64,000 nucleotides of DNA from Mycolicibacterium cosmeticum (GTDB lineage: Bacteria > Actinomycetota > Actinomycetes > Mycobacteriales > Mycobacteriaceae). The position numbers were made by a program, and so were the translations under genes. The stretch is taken from assembly GCA_016197365.1 (NCBI GenBank), contig JACPVS010000014.1, positions 1 to 64,000 on the forward strand, read 5' to 3'. Positions 55,860 to 64,000 of the stretch are shown here, one piece after another (positions within the stretch are counted from its first letter, which is position 1; the number at the start of each line of letters is the position of its first letter). The notes below the pieces were generated by a model that worked only from the letters and a program-made list of their open reading frames with translations, made no database searches and was not told where the DNA came from.

Positions 55860-56393
55860 CTAGACGATGCGACGCTCGCGCTCCTGAGCGAGCTGCGTGC
55901 TGACCACATCGAAGGCCATCCCCTGGTTGTAGCCGCGCCGCGCGAGCATGCCGACCAGTCGCCGAGTCACCTTGACCTCATCCTCGAGCTTGTCTCGGCG
56001 TAGTTTGGCCGCGACCAACTGCTCGGCCTGCACCCGCCATTCCCCCGCATCGACACTGTCGAGCGTCTCGGCGATCACCTCGGGATCCACACCTTTGGTG
56101 CGGAGCTCAGAGGCCAAGGCGCGCTTGCCTTTTCCGGAGTTGGTCCGCCGGGAGCGGACCCACTCCTGCGCGAACGCGGTGTCGTCGATCAGGCCGACCT
56201 CCGCGAGCCGGTCCAGCACCGTCGCGCTGACGCCATCGGGGAAGCCGCGTTTGGTCAGCTGCCCTTCGAGTTCGGCGCGGGTGCGGGCTCGCACGGTGAG
56301 CAGGCGCAGACACACATCCCGCGCCTGCTCCTCGCGCTTAGGCCCCTCGGCCGGCCCGGTCTCAGAAGTCGACCGGGGCGGGGAGAACGTCAT
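55860..56393 (-). CDS. recX: RecA regulatory protein RecX
   Basis: A 177-residue helical protein that inhibits RecA filaments. It has three RecX triple-helix repeats: [37 protein letters not shown] and [21 protein letters not shown]. It is the ortholog of Rv2736c. Its start lies inside the last codons of recA (32-base overlap), so it is probably expressed from the recA transcript by coupling. Confidence 0.95.
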   Translation of the reverse strand: MTFSPPRSTSETGPAEGPKREEQARDVCLRLLTVRARTRAELEGQLTKRGFPDGVSATVLDRLAEVGLIDDTAFAQEWVRSRRTNSGKGKRALASELRTKGVDPEVIAETLDSVDAGEWRVQAEQLVAAKLRRDKLEDEVKVTRRLVGMLARRGYNQGMAFDVVSTQLAQERERRIV

Positions 56394-57408
56394 TTTCAGC
56401 CGTCACCACGGCACCGATGCCGAGCTTTTCCTTGATCTTCTTCTCGACCTCGTTGCCGACATCGGGGTTCTCCAGCAGGAATTTCCGGGCGTTCTCCTTG
56501 CCCTGCCCGAGCTGCTCACCCTCGTAGGTGAACCACGAGCCGGACTTACGGATGAAGCCGTGCTCAACACCCATGTCGATGAGCGAGCCCTCCCGGCTGA
56601 TGCCGTGACCGTAGAGGATGTCGAATTCGGCCTGCTTGAACGGCGGGGACACCTTGTTCTTGACGACCTTCACGCGGGTGCGGTTACCCACGGCGTCGGT
56701 GCCGTCCTTGAGCGTCTCGATCCGGCGGACGTCCAGGCGCACGGAGGCGTAGAACTTCAGCGCCTTACCGCCGGTGGTGGTCTCCGGCGAACCGAACATC
56801 ACCCCGATCTTCTCGCGCAGCTGGTTGATGAAGATCGCGGTGGTACCCGAATTGTTCAGCGCACCAGTCATCTTCCGCAGTGCCTGGCTCATCAGACGAG
56901 CCTGCAGGCCGACGTGACTGTCGCCCATCTCGCCCTCGATCTCCGCGCGCGGCACCAGTGCGGCCACCGAGTCGATGACGAGGATGTCCAGCGCGCCGGA
57001 GCGCACCAGCATGTCGGCGATCTCCAGGGCCTGCTCACCGGTGTCCGGCTGGGACACCAGCAGCGCGTCGGTGTCCACGCCGAGCTTCTGGGCGTATTCG
57101 GGGTCCAGCGCATGCTCGGCGTCGATGAAGGCGGCGATACCACCGGCAGCCTGGGCATTGGCGACCGCGTGCAGGGCCACCGTGGTCTTACCCGAGGATT
57201 CCGGACCGTAGATCTCGACGACCCGGCCGCGCGGCAGGCCACCGATGCCCAGCGCCACGTCCAGGGCGATCGATCCGGTCGGAATGACCGAAATCGGCTG
57301 GCGCACCTCTTCACCGAGGCGCATCACCGAGCCTTTGCCGTAATTCTTCTCGATCTGGGCCATCGCCAGTTCGAGTGCCTTTTCGCGATCAGGAGCCTGG
57401 GGCGCCAT
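56362..57408 (-). CDS. recA: Recombinase RecA, without intein
   Basis: The 348-residue recombinase and SOS coprotease. Walker A is GPESSGKT at 68-75, Walker [13 protein letters not shown]1 and L2 loops follow, with [20 protein letters not shown] and [11 protein letters not shown] intact. The sequence is uninterrupted, unlike M. tuberculosis recA with its intein. The ATG at 57408 opens the conserved [26 protein letters not shown]. Upstream are a PafBC-type promoter and a LexA box. Confidence 0.99.
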   Translation of the reverse strand: MAPQAPDREKALELAMAQIEKNYGKGSVMRLGEEVRQPISVIPTGSIALDVALGIGGLPRGRVVEIYGPESSGKTTVALHAVANAQAAGGIAAFIDAEHALDPEYAQKLGVDTDALLVSQPDTGEQALEIADMLVRSGALDILVIDSVAALVPRAEIEGEMGDSHVGLQARLMSQALRKMTGALNNSGTTAIFINQLREKIGVMFGSPETTTGGKALKFYASVRLDVRRIETLKDGTDAVGNRTRVKVVKNKVSPPFKQAEFDILYGHGISREGSLIDMGVEHGFIRKSGSWFTYEGEQLGQGKENARKFLLENPDVGNEVEKKIKEKLGIGAVVTAENDVLPAPVDF

Positions 57409-57464
57409 GGTGATACCTCTCCGGTAGTCGTGCGGTTGACCGGTGTTCCGGTCGGTTGGGCGTG

Positions 57465-57487
57465 ACACTAAGACAAGCCACCGACAA
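57465..57487 (-). promoter_or_regulatory. PafBC-type (RecA-NDp) promoter of recA
   Basis: On the minus strand TTGTCGGTG, eight bases, then TAGTGT: a full match to TTGTCRGTG-N8-TANNNT, the LexA-independent promoter first defined at mycobacterial recA. It lies 57-79 bases before the ATG. Confidence 0.88.
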
Positions 57488-57516
57488 GTCAGCTGGGTCG
57501 AACTTCACCCAGATTA

Positions 57517-57532
57517 ACGAACAGATGTTCGA
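57517..57532 (-). promoter_or_regulatory. LexA (SOS) box of recA
   Basis: The plus strand reads ACGAAC-AGAT-GTTCGA, one mismatch from TCGAAC-N4-GTTCGA. It lies 30 bases upstream of the PafBC-type promoter, as in other mycobacteria where recA has two promoters. Confidence 0.85.
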
Positions 57533-57584
57533 GTGCAAGCAGGCGCGCCGGGCCGGGCGAGCGAAGCGACGGGGAAAGTTCCAA

Positions 57585-57779
57585 TCACCACTCGTCGCGG
57601 GGCACGTCGAAATCCGCGCAGAGCGCACGCCACACTTCCCGCGGGTCGACACCGGCCTCGATGGCCTGCGCGGCGGTACGCCCACCCCAACCGTTCAGGG
57701 CGTGGTCGACGAGCACCGAGGCACCATAGGCAGCACCGAATCGCCCGGTGACGCGATCGTTGAATTCGGTGAGCCGCAC
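57585..57779 (-). CDS. DUF3046 protein
   Basis: A 64-residue protein covering the whole DUF3046 family: MRLTEFNDRVTGRFG, HALNGWGGRTAAQAIEAG, REVWRALCADFDVPRD. It is the ortholog of Rv2738c, found beside recA in actinobacteria. The start is a GTG. Function unknown. Confidence 0.92.
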   Translation of the reverse strand: MRLTEFNDRVTGRFGAAYGASVLVDHALNGWGGRTAAQAIEAGVDPREVWRALCADFDVPRDEW

Positions 57780-57788
57780 GCCACCAAC

Positions 57789-58961
57789 CTACCCAGCCAC
57801 CGACAGCGCGGCATGGCACACCCGTACCGGATCGGCCACCGTTCCGGCACTCGCCGCAGCCCGCTGCGCGGCGGCGCGATAGGACGGATCCGCGAGCACG
57901 TCGGACACCGCCGTCACCAACGCCTCCGCTGTCAACGGCCTGATGAGCGGGCCACTGCCCTGTCGCACAACACGATTGGCGATCTCCCACTGATCCCCGC
58001 CGCCGGGCACCGTCACCAGCGGCACACCGTGCATCATGGTCTTGGACACGATGCCGTGCCCGCCGCCGCACACCATGACATCGGCGCGCGCCAGCAGTTC
58101 GTCCTGCCGGCCCAGCCCCACCACCGCCCATGGCGGGATCTCCACGGCGGCGCCGGCCAAGCGGGACACCGCCACCCGCAACCCGTCCGGCAGGCCGCGC
58201 CCGGGTCGCAGCGCCGACAGCGCGAGTTCGGTCAGACCGGTGGTGCCGGTGGTCGCCGTGGACGGTGCGACCACGACCAGTGGCCCGTCCCCCGCCGGAG
58301 GTTCCAGCACGTCGGCGGTCGGCTCGAAATGCAGCGGTCCGACGACCACGGCCTCGTCCGGCCAGTCCGGTCTGGACACCTCGAGGGCCGGGATGGTCGC
58401 GATCAGGCGGCGTAGCGGGCCCGGATCCGGGCCCGGCAACCCGATCCCGGCGCGGGCCTGCTCGCGCTGCCGGTCTCCGTCTTTGACCGATCGCGCCGTC
58501 ATCGCCCGCATCAGCCCGTCGCGGGCCCGACCGCGCAACCCGACCCCGGGGGCCAGGCCACTGCCGAGCGGCGGCAGACCCTTGGACGGCAGATACAGCG
58601 GATGCGGATTGAGCTCGACCCACGGCAACCCGAGCAGTTCGGCGGCCATCCCACCGCACACCGTGATGACATCGGAGACCACCAGATCCGGTGCCAGGGA
58701 ACGTAATCCGGGAACGTTGAGTTGGGCCATCCGAGCCGCCCGGTGATGGATCTTCGCACCGGCGTCGCCGTCGTCGTCGCCGTCCTGCGGATCCAGTCCG
58801 GCCAACAGCACCGCATCGACGCCGGCGGCCGTGGCGGTGGCCAGCCACTGGGCGCCGGTCAGCAGCGTCGGGACGTCGCCGGCGGCGAGGAAGCGCAGGC
58901 ACAGCGCGATCGCCGGGAACGCATGTCCGGGATCAGGCCCGGCGACCACCGCGACACGCAC
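57789..58961 (-). CDS. UDP-glycosyltransferase-type protein (GT1-like)
   Basis: A 390-residue GT-B-fold protein. The N-lobe opens with VRVAVVAGPDPGHAFPAIALCLRF, and the C-lobe has the nucleotide-sugar region VMVCGGGHGIVSKTMMHGVPLVTVPGGGDQWEIANRV, typical of GT1 enzymes acting on small lipophilic molecules. It is the ortholog by position of Rv2739c. The GTG at 58961 is used; the 40 residues further upstream are not family-like. It is divergent from ephG. The acceptor is unknown. Confidence 0.87.
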   Translation of the reverse strand: MRVAVVAGPDPGHAFPAIALCLRFLAAGDVPTLLTGAQWLATATAAGVDAVLLAGLDPQDGDDDGDAGAKIHHRAARMAQLNVPGLRSLAPDLVVSDVITVCGGMAAELLGLPWVELNPHPLYLPSKGLPPLGSGLAPGVGLRGRARDGLMRAMTARSVKDGDRQREQARAGIGLPGPDPGPLRRLIATIPALEVSRPDWPDEAVVVGPLHFEPTADVLEPPAGDGPLVVVAPSTATTGTTGLTELALSALRPGRGLPDGLRVAVSRLAGAAVEIPPWAVVGLGRQDELLARADVMVCGGGHGIVSKTMMHGVPLVTVPGGGDQWEIANRVVRQGSGPLIRPLTAEALVTAVSDVLADPSYRAAAQRAAASAGTVADPVRVCHAALSVAG

Positions 58962-58990
58962 GCGCCCACCCTGCCATACGCCGAACCATC

Positions 58991-58996
58991 TACCCT
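58991..58996 (+). promoter_or_regulatory. Candidate -10 box of leaderless ephG
   Basis: TACCCT ends six bases before the ephG ATG, the spacing expected for transcription starting at the initiation codon. Confidence 0.5.
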
Positions 58997-59002
58997 GAGG
59001 GC

Positions 59003-59446
59003 ATGACCGAGCAGCAGGTGACCCCTGTGGGCGCCGCCAACATCGCCACCGTCGAGGCATTCCTGAACTCGCTGCGCGCACCCGACCTGGATGCCGCCGC
59101 CGAGCTCCTGGACGAGAACCTCGTCTACCAGAACGTCGGTTTCCCGACCATTCACGGCAGTAGGCGGGCGATCAAGCTGTTCCGGGCCATGGAGCGGCCC
59201 AGTCTCGGCTTCGACGTCAAGATCCACCGTTCGGCAGCCGACGGCGCGTCGGTGCTCAACGAGCGCACCGACGTCCTGGTGTTCGGCCCGGTGCGGCTGC
59301 AGTTCTGGGTGTGTGGCGTCTTCGAGGTGCACGACGGCCGTATCACCCTGTGGCGCGACTACTTCGATCAGTTCGATGTCGCCAAGGCCATCGTGCGCGG
59401 CGTGCTCGGCGCAGTGATCCCCGCGCTGCGCCCCCAGCTGTCATGA
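59003..59446 (+). CDS. ephG: Limonene-1,2-epoxide hydrolase-like enzyme EphG
   Basis: A 147-residue epoxide hydrolase of the LEH (NTF2-like) fold that adds water to lipid or sterol epoxides. The catalytic Asp-Arg-Asp set maps to ERTDVLVFG (Arg and Asp) and LWRDYFDQFD. M. tuberculosis EphG (Rv2740) is of nearly equal length. The gene overlaps the next one as ATGA. It appears leaderless. Confidence 0.93.
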   Translation: MTEQQVTPVGAANIATVEAFLNSLRAPDLDAAAELLDENLVYQNVGFPTIHGSRRAIKLFRAMERPSLGFDVKIHRSAADGASVLNERTDVLVFGPVRLQFWVCGVFEVHDGRITLWRDYFDQFDVAKAIVRGVLGAVIPALRPQLS

Positions 59447-59856
59447 GCGAACGCACCACACCCAATCTGTTTCAGCTGATCGGCTACTGCATGAACCGGC
59501 GCTTGCCGGATTCGATGCTGGAGTGGGTCAAGAACGACCTCACCGGACCGGGTGCCACCCGGCGGGTGATGCTGCGGGTGCTGATCCCCGCGGTGCTGAT
59601 CCTCATCCCGTTCTGGTTCGTCCCCACCGACATCGTGACGCGGGCCAGCATGACGATCCCGATCCTGATCCCGTTCATCTACTTCTCGCATGCGCTGAAC
59701 AAGATCTGGCGCAAGCACATGCTGCGGGCGCACGGCCTGGATCCGCACCTGATCGACAAGATCCAGCGCGAGAAGGATGCCGACAAGCACCAGTCCTACA
59801 TCGAGCGGTTCGGGCCGCGCCCCGATGGCGTCGAGACGGGCACACACGACATCTGA
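59443..59856 (+). CDS. DUF5313 membrane protein
   Basis: A 137-residue protein with two close transmembrane helices (VLIPAVLILIPFWFVP and MTIPILIPFIYFSHAL), an N-terminal LPDSMLEWVKNDLTGPGATRR and a C-terminal amphipathic tail with HLIDKIQREKDADKHQSYIERF. This is the actinobacterial DUF5313 family. It is translationally coupled to ephG and converges on pspM with one base between the stop codons. Function unknown. Confidence 0.83.
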   Translation: MSERTTPNLFQLIGYCMNRRLPDSMLEWVKNDLTGPGATRRVMLRVLIPAVLILIPFWFVPTDIVTRASMTIPILIPFIYFSHALNKIWRKHMLRAHGLDPHLIDKIQREKDADKHQSYIERFGPRPDGVETGTHDI

Positions 59857-59857
59857 G

Positions 59858-60658
59858 CTAGGCGCCGCGCAGCTGGCCCAACTCGTGGTAGGCCTGCGCC
59901 CAGCCCTGCAGCCGATCGGTCGCGCCGGTGAGCTCGTCGCGGTGCCGCTGGGCCGTCATCGGCGAATTCACCGACGACACCAATTGCGCTGCCGCGGTGA
60001 CTATTTCACCGTACTGCCGGGCACCGGAGTGCAACTGGGCAGAGAACGCGTTGATGGTCGGCGCCAGGTGCGCCCGCGATTGCGGTGACGACGCGGCGGC
60101 CCGCTCCATGGCCGTCACCTCGACCGCTGTCGCGGCCATGGTGGACGCCGTCTGCGCCGCCACCAGGGAGATCTCCCGCAGTTCCTCGGCGGGCAACAAC
60201 CGCGACCGTCCCAAGACGCCCAGCAGTGACAACAGTCCGCGTTCCGAGGTCGCCAGCGCCGCCATGGGCGCGCGGGCCGCCGACCCGCGCGGCGGCAACC
60301 GGCGGGGCCCGCCGGTTTCGGGCAGCGGCTCGCGCCGCAGCCAGCGGTAGCGCAGGAACAGCAGGGTGGTCGGGAACGCGGCGGCGGCCGCGATGGACCC
60401 GGTCACGATGAGTGCCCATACCGGCGTGCTCCACGACGCCAGAACGCCCGTCAGCACCACCCAGAACCCGGTGGTGACGGCGAAGAACCAGCCCAGCCGC
60501 CGGGCCCAGCGCCGTTTACGCAGGAGCTTCGCCCGCGGGTCGGCGGCGGCCGCCAATTTCTGGGCGAGCACATCGGAGAACTCCGCCGCGGTGTCGACAC
60601 CGCGTTGAATCAGCCCGGAAACAGCTTCCCGGCGCCCCGACTGTGCACTCCCTGCCAT
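59858..60658 (-). CDS. pspM: Phage-shock membrane protein PspM
   Basis: A 266-residue membrane protein with two helices (WFFAVTTGFWVVLTGVLA and PVWALIVTGSIAAAAAFPTTLLFL) and a helical C-terminal half. It is the ortholog of Rv2743c, which recruits PspA to the membrane in envelope stress. It lies nine bases after pspA. M. tuberculosis has pspN (Rv2742c) next; here that gene is absent. Confidence 0.88.
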   Translation of the reverse strand: MAGSAQSGRREAVSGLIQRGVDTAAEFSDVLAQKLAAAADPRAKLLRKRRWARRLGWFFAVTTGFWVVLTGVLASWSTPVWALIVTGSIAAAAAFPTTLLFLRYRWLRREPLPETGGPRRLPPRGSAARAPMAALATSERGLLSLLGVLGRSRLLPAEELREISLVAAQTASTMAATAVEVTAMERAAASSPQSRAHLAPTINAFSAQLHSGARQYGEIVTAAAQLVSSVNSPMTAQRHRDELTGATDRLQGWAQAYHELGQLRGA

Positions 60659-60666
60659 ATCGAAAC

Positions 60667-61479
60667 CTACTGGGAGAGACGATCTTCGGGCGCGGCGGCC
60701 GGCGGGTTGACGGCCGGCGTGGCCGGCGCGGCGGCACTGCCACCGGCGGGCAACTGGTCACCACGCATCGACGCCCTGATCTGCTCCAGCCGGGAGTGAC
60801 CGGCCATCTGCACGCTGGCCTGCTGGACCTCCATCATGCGGCCCTGCACCGAGTTCTGCGCCAGCTCGGCCGCACCCATGGCGTTCGCGTAGCGGCGCTC
60901 GATCTTCTCCCGCACCTCCTCGAGGTTCGGGGTGGTGCCGGGCGCGGCGATCTCGCTCATCGACTGCAGCGACTTGCTGACCTGCTCCTGCATCTTGGCC
61001 TGCTCCAGCTGCGAGAGCAGCTTGGTGCGCTCGCCGATCTTCTGCTGCAGCACCATCGCGTTCTGCTCGACGGCCTTCTTGGCCGACCCCGCGGCCTGCA
61101 GCGACTGATCGTGCAGGGACTTGAGGTCCTCGACGCTCTGCTCACCGGTCACCAGCTGGGCGGCGAACGCCTCGGCAGCGTTGGTGTACTCGGTGGCCTT
61201 GGCGGCATCACCCGAGGCGGCTGCCTGGTCGGCCAGGGTCAGGGCCTGGCGCACGTTGGCCTGCAGCTTCTCGATGTCGGCGAGCTGGCGGTTGAGGCGC
61301 ATCTCCAGCTGGCGCTGGTTGCCGATCACCTGGGCGGCCTGCTGGGTCAGTGCCTGGTGCTGCCGCTGCGCGTCCTCGATGGCCTGCTGAATCTGCACCT
61401 TCGGGTCCGCGTACTCGTCGATCTTCGAGTTAAACAGCGCTGCGATGTACTTCCAAGCCTTGACGAACGGATTGGCCAT
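60667..61479 (-). CDS. pspA: PspA/IM30-family membrane-stress protein (35 kDa antigen)
   Basis: A 270-residue helical coiled-coil protein of the ESCRT-III-like PspA family. It begins [36 protein letters not shown] and has heptad-rich helices to about 225, then a Pro/Ala-rich tail. It binds and stabilises the inner face of the membrane and, in mycobacteria, binds ClgR. It is the ortholog of Rv2744c. It lies 73 bases downstream of clgR. Confidence 0.95.
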   Translation of the reverse strand: MANPFVKAWKYIAALFNSKIDEYADPKVQIQQAIEDAQRQHQALTQQAAQVIGNQRQLEMRLNRQLADIEKLQANVRQALTLADQAAASGDAAKATEYTNAAEAFAAQLVTGEQSVEDLKSLHDQSLQAAGSAKKAVEQNAMVLQQKIGERTKLLSQLEQAKMQEQVSKSLQSMSEIAAPGTTPNLEEVREKIERRYANAMGAAELAQNSVQGRMMEVQQASVQMAGHSRLEQIRASMRGDQLPAGGSAAAPATPAVNPPAAAPEDRLSQ

Positions 61480-61552
61480 GGGAACGTTTCCGCCTTCGAG
61501 TCTGTCGGGATTGCGCTTTTGCTTGGTGCCAACCTATCGGTTCACGCACACG

Positions 61553-61888
61553 TCAGGCCACCGCCATCGACGTAATCTGGGCCGGAACCTGAGGAATGAC
61601 GACCTTCGTGGTCACGTCGATACGAGCCACCCCGGTGGCCGAGCCGGCTTCCTGGCGCGCCATCTGCTCGCCGGCATCGAATAGGACTCGGGACAGCGGC
61701 ACCTGAAGGGCGTCGCAGATGGATGAGAGCAGCTCACTCGACGGTTCCTTACGGCCCCGTTCGACCTCGGAGAGATAGCCAAGGCTGACCCGGGCGGCGT
61801 CGGACACGTCACGCAGGGTCCTGCCCTGGGTGGTCCGCGCATGCCGCAGCACGTCGCCGATCACTTCGCGCAGCAATGTCGTCGTCAT
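61553..61888 (-). CDS. clgR: Transcription factor ClgR
   Basis: A 111-residue Cro/C1-type HTH activator (HTH about residues 17-70, [39 protein letters not shown]) of Clp protease and envelope-stress genes. The C-terminus ends in SMAVA, a hydrophobic end like those recognised by ClpP proteases, which would match its known turnover by Clp. It is the ortholog of Rv2745c. A SigE-type promoter lies immediately upstream. Confidence 0.95.
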   Translation of the reverse strand: MTTTLLREVIGDVLRHARTTQGRTLRDVSDAARVSLGYLSEVERGRKEPSSELLSSICDALQVPLSRVLFDAGEQMARQEAGSATGVARIDVTTKVVIPQVPAQITSMAVA

Positions 61889-61897
61889 ACCTGGATC

Positions 61898-61923
61898 AAC
61901 GCGACCTGTGCGCCGTCGGTTCC
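61898..61923 (-). promoter_or_regulatory. ECF sigma (SigE-type) promoter of the clgR-pspA-pspM operon
   Basis: On the minus strand GGAAC (61923-61919) and CGTT (61901-61898) are separated by 17 bases, the same arrangement as the sigB promoter. Transcription should start a few bases from the clgR ATG at 61888. Confidence 0.8.
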
Positions 61924-61939
61924 CGATCTCAGGATCGGG
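61922..61939 (-). terminator. Stem-loop overlapping the pgsA3 stop
   Basis: CCCGATC-TCAG-GATCGGG is an 18-base hairpin with 7-base arms whose loop contains part of the pgsA3 stop. It could attenuate read-through into clgR, leaving control to the adjacent SigE-type promoter. Confidence 0.45.
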
Positions 61940-62522
61940 TCCGGGAATCCTTGACGGCGGACACCACGTAGTCGATGCCCGTGAGTACCGTCAGGACCAC
62001 CGCGACCCACATGATGACCATCGCGGTGGTCAGCCACTGACCCGACAGCGGCAGGATGTACAGGCCGATCGCGACCGCCTGGACCAGCGTTTTCAGCTTG
62101 CCGCCCCGGCTGGCCGGGATGACGCCGTGCCGCAGCACCGCCAGCCGCAGCACCGTCACGCCGACCTCGCGGACCAGAATGACCACCGTGATCCACCACG
62201 GCAGATCGCCGAGCATCGACAGACCGATGAGCGCCGCGCCGATCAGCAGCTTGTCGGCGATCGGATCGGCCAGCTTTCCGAACTCGGTGACCATGCCGTA
62301 GCTGCGGGCCAGCGCCCCGTCGAAGTGATCGGTGATGACCGCCACCGCGAAGATGACGAATGCAATTGTCCGCCACACCGTTTCGTGCCCATCACCGACG
62401 AACAGGGCGTAGACGAACACCGGCACCAGCACCAGCCGCACGCCCGTCAGCAGATTCGCGACGTTGGCGACGGACGCGCGGGGCACCGTGGGATCAGTAT
62501 CTGGTTGGCCCGGCACGGGCAT
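61929..62522 (-). CDS. pgsA3: CDP-alcohol phosphatidyltransferase PgsA3
   Basis: A 197-residue membrane enzyme that transfers a phosphatidyl group from CDP-diacylglycerol to an alcohol, probably glycerol-3-phosphate. The signature D-x2-D-G-x2-A-R-x8-G-x3-D-x3-D is seen as [10 protein letters not shown], then [11 protein letters not shown]. Five or six helices. It is the ortholog of Rv2746c. GTG at 62525 or ATG at 62522 starts it; the ATG is listed. Confidence 0.93.
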   Translation of the reverse strand: MPVPGQPDTDPTVPRASVANVANLLTGVRLVLVPVFVYALFVGDGHETVWRTIAFVIFAVAVITDHFDGALARSYGMVTEFGKLADPIADKLLIGAALIGLSMLGDLPWWITVVILVREVGVTVLRLAVLRHGVIPASRGGKLKTLVQAVAIGLYILPLSGQWLTTAMVIMWVAVVLTVLTGIDYVVSAVKDSRTRS

Positions 62523-62559
62523 CACAATATCGGTTGCGCTTGCCGATACTCTCGCTGCT

Positions 62560-63081
62560 GTGAATGAGGCGCCTGATCAGCTGGTCGATCCCCTGATTGT
62601 GCGCAGGGCCCGCACGTCCGATGTGCCGGCCATCAAGGCGCTCGTCGACATCTACGCAGGCAAGATCCTGCTGGAGAAGAACCTGGTCAACCTGTATGAG
62701 GCCGTCCAGGAGTTCTGGGTCGGTGAGCTCGGTGGCGAGATCGTCGGATGCGGCGCCCTGCACGTCCTGTGGGCGGACCTGGGTGAGGTGCGTACGGTCG
62801 CCGTGCACCCCAAGGTGCGTGGCCACGGCGTCGGGCACCGGGTAGTGGCCACCCTGCTGGACGTGGCACGCGAACTGCACCTGCGACGCATCTTCGTACT
62901 GACCTTCGAGACCGAGTTCTTCGGCGGCCACGGCTTCGCCGAGATCGAGGGCACACCGGTGACCGCCGAGGTGTACGAGGAGATGTGCCGCTCGTATGAC
63001 ACCGGTGTGGCCGAGTTCCTCGACCTGTCCTATGTGAAGCCGAACATCCTCGGCAACACCAGGATGCTGCTCGCCCTCTAG
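62560..63081 (+). CDS. argA: Amino-acid N-acetyltransferase ArgA
   Basis: A 173-residue GNAT acetyltransferase carrying out the first step of arginine synthesis, glutamate to N-acetylglutamate, as a stand-alone GNAT domain without the kinase-like domain of enterobacterial Arg[25 protein letters not shown] is the acetyl-CoA pyrophosphate loop. It is the ortholog of Rv2747. The GTG at 62560 is used. It overlaps ftsK at the stop codons. Confidence 0.93.
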   Translation: MNEAPDQLVDPLIVRRARTSDVPAIKALVDIYAGKILLEKNLVNLYEAVQEFWVGELGGEIVGCGALHVLWADLGEVRTVAVHPKVRGHGVGHRVVATLLDVARELHLRRIFVLTFETEFFGGHGFAEIEGTPVTAEVYEEMCRSYDTGVAEFLDLSYVKPNILGNTRMLLAL

Positions 63082-64000
63082 AAGTCGTCCTCGTCGTCGG
63101 CATCGGCACCGTTGGCGTCGGCCCCACCACGGATCAGCGCCAGCGTCCCCGCCAGCTCATCGGGCTTGACCAGCACCTCACGGGCCTTGGACCCTTCGGA
63201 CGGCCCGACGATCTGGCGGGTCTCCATCAGGTCCATCAGGCGGCCGGCCTTGGCGAAACCGACCCGCAACTTGCGCTGCAGCATCGAGGTCGAGCCGAAC
63301 TGGCTGGAGACGACGAGTTCCACGGCCTGTAGGAAGACATCCATGTCGTCGCCGATATCGGGGTCGACATCGGTGCGCTCCCCGGCCGGCTTGGCCTTGG
63401 TGACACCGTCGACGAATTCCGGTTCGGCCTGCGCCTTGGTGGCCTCGACGACGGCGTGGATCTCTTCGTCGGTGATGAACGCGCCCTGCATACGGGTCGG
63501 CTTGTTGGCGCCCATCGGGAGGAACAGGCCGTCACCCATACCGATCAGCTTCTCGGCGCCCGGCTGGTCCAGGATGACGCGAGAGTCGGTCAGCGAGGAC
63601 GTGGCGAACGCCAGCCGCGACGGCACGTTGGTCTTGATCAGACCGGTGACGACGTCCACCGATGGCCGCTGGGTGGCCAGCACAAGGTGGATGCCCGCCG
63701 CACGTGCCTTCTGGGTGATACGCACGATCGCTTCCTCGACGTCACGTGGCGCAGTCATCATCAGGTCGGCGAGCTCGTCGACGATCGCCAGGATGTACGG
63801 GTAGGGCTTGTAGACGCGCTCACTGCCCAGCGGCGCGCTGATCTCCCCCGACCGCACCTTCTCGTTGAACACGTCGATGTGACGCACCCGGGAGGCCTGC
63901 ATGTCCTGGTAGCGCTGTTCCATCTCCTCGACCAACCACGCGAGCGCCGCCGCGGCCTTCTTGGGCTGGGTGATGATCGGGGTGATCAGGTGTGGGATGC
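63078..64000 (-). CDS. ftsK: DNA translocase FtsK, C-terminal part
   Basis: The last 307 residues of the hexameric chromosome-dimer pump at the division septum; the gene continues beyond the window edge. The motor domain contains [20 protein letters not shown] (Walker B), [24 protein letters not shown] and [20 protein letters not shown]. The gamma domain that reads KOPS follows ([29 protein letters not shown]). An acidic tail ends DADDEDDF. It is the ortholog of Rv2748c. Confidence 0.97.
   Translation of the reverse strand, partial: IPHLITPIITQPKKAAAALAWLVEEMEQRYQDMQASRVRHIDVFNEKVRSGEISAPLGSERVYKPYPYILAIVDELADLMMTAPRDVEEAIVRITQKARAAGIHLVLATQRPSVDVVTGLIKTNVPSRLAFATSSLTDSRVILDQPGAEKLIGMGDGLFLPMGANKPTRMQGAFITDEEIHAVVEATKAQAEPEFVDGVTKAKPAGERTDVDPDIGDDMDVFLQAVELVVSSQFGSTSMLQRKLRVGFAKAGRLMDLMETRQIVGPSEGSKAREVLVKPDELAGTLALIRGGADANGADADDEDDF

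Noticed and set aside
56362..57408. A RecA intein as in M. tuberculosis.
   Set aside because: The 348-residue reading is continuous across all conserved blocks.

Overview
The window is high-GC, gene-dense chromosomal DNA from a mycobacterium, most likely an environmental, rapidly growing Mycolicibacterium-type species. The backbone follows, gene for gene, the Mycobacterium tuberculosis segment that runs from the TrmA-like methyltransferase through dut, cei, suhB, ppgK, sigA, sigB, ideR, sthA, nrdR, lexA, hflX, dapF, miaA, miaB, recX, recA, pspA, clgR and pgsA3 to ftsK. The organism call rests on this gene order, on the LGFP, DUF4193, DUF3710 and PE-PPE-type families, and on the intact intein-free recA. 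I did not recognise a particular species.

Layout. Bases 1-12.7 kb hold a TrmA-like RNA methyltransferase and an amino-acid permease, the paired K+ uptake regulators ceoB-ceoC, small conserved actinobacterial proteins, dut, cei, suhB, ppgK and the housekeeping sigma factor sigA. Bases 12.7-19.7 kb are an accessory island: a DinB-type protein, a 1349-residue secreted protein joining cadherin-like repeats, a beta-propeller and an aspartic-protease domain, a membrane protein, an SDR and a DUF952 protein. Bases 19.7-30.7 kb return to backbone (BrkB-like protein, sigB, ideR, sthA, PAC2 protein, nrdR, chiZ, lexA), with a lipoprotein serine protease after sthA. Bases 30.7-42.6 kb carry an LGFP surface protein, fadE20, a molybdenum sulfoxide reductase, a lipid-catabolism cassette (TetR, two-domain acyl-CoA dehydrogenase, DUF35 protein, thiolase-fold aldolase-like protein) and a PE-PPE-type secreted hydrolase. 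Bases 42.6-51.1 kb are the hflX/dapF/miaA group and miaB. Bases 51.2-54.4 kb are the gluABCD amino-acid importer, followed by a TetR/SDR pair. Bases 55.9-64.0 kb hold recX-recA, a glycosyltransferase, ephG, the clgR-pspA-pspM envelope-stress operon, pgsA3, argA and the 3' part of ftsK.

How it works together. The window is rich in stress control. LexA-type boxes lie at lexA, chiZ and recA, and chiZ and recA also carry the TTGTCRGTG-N8-TANNNT promoter known from PafBC-controlled genes. sigB and clgR each have a GGAAC-N17-CGTT promoter of the SigE/SigH type. A perfect TGTGA-N6-TCACA site is centred 61.5 bases before the predicted leaderless start of cei. Several genes appear to be transcribed without leaders. 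Operons are tight, with many ATGA or GTGA overlaps. No tRNA, rRNA, CRISPR array, insertion sequence or prophage was seen, and no gap between genes exceeds 300 bases.
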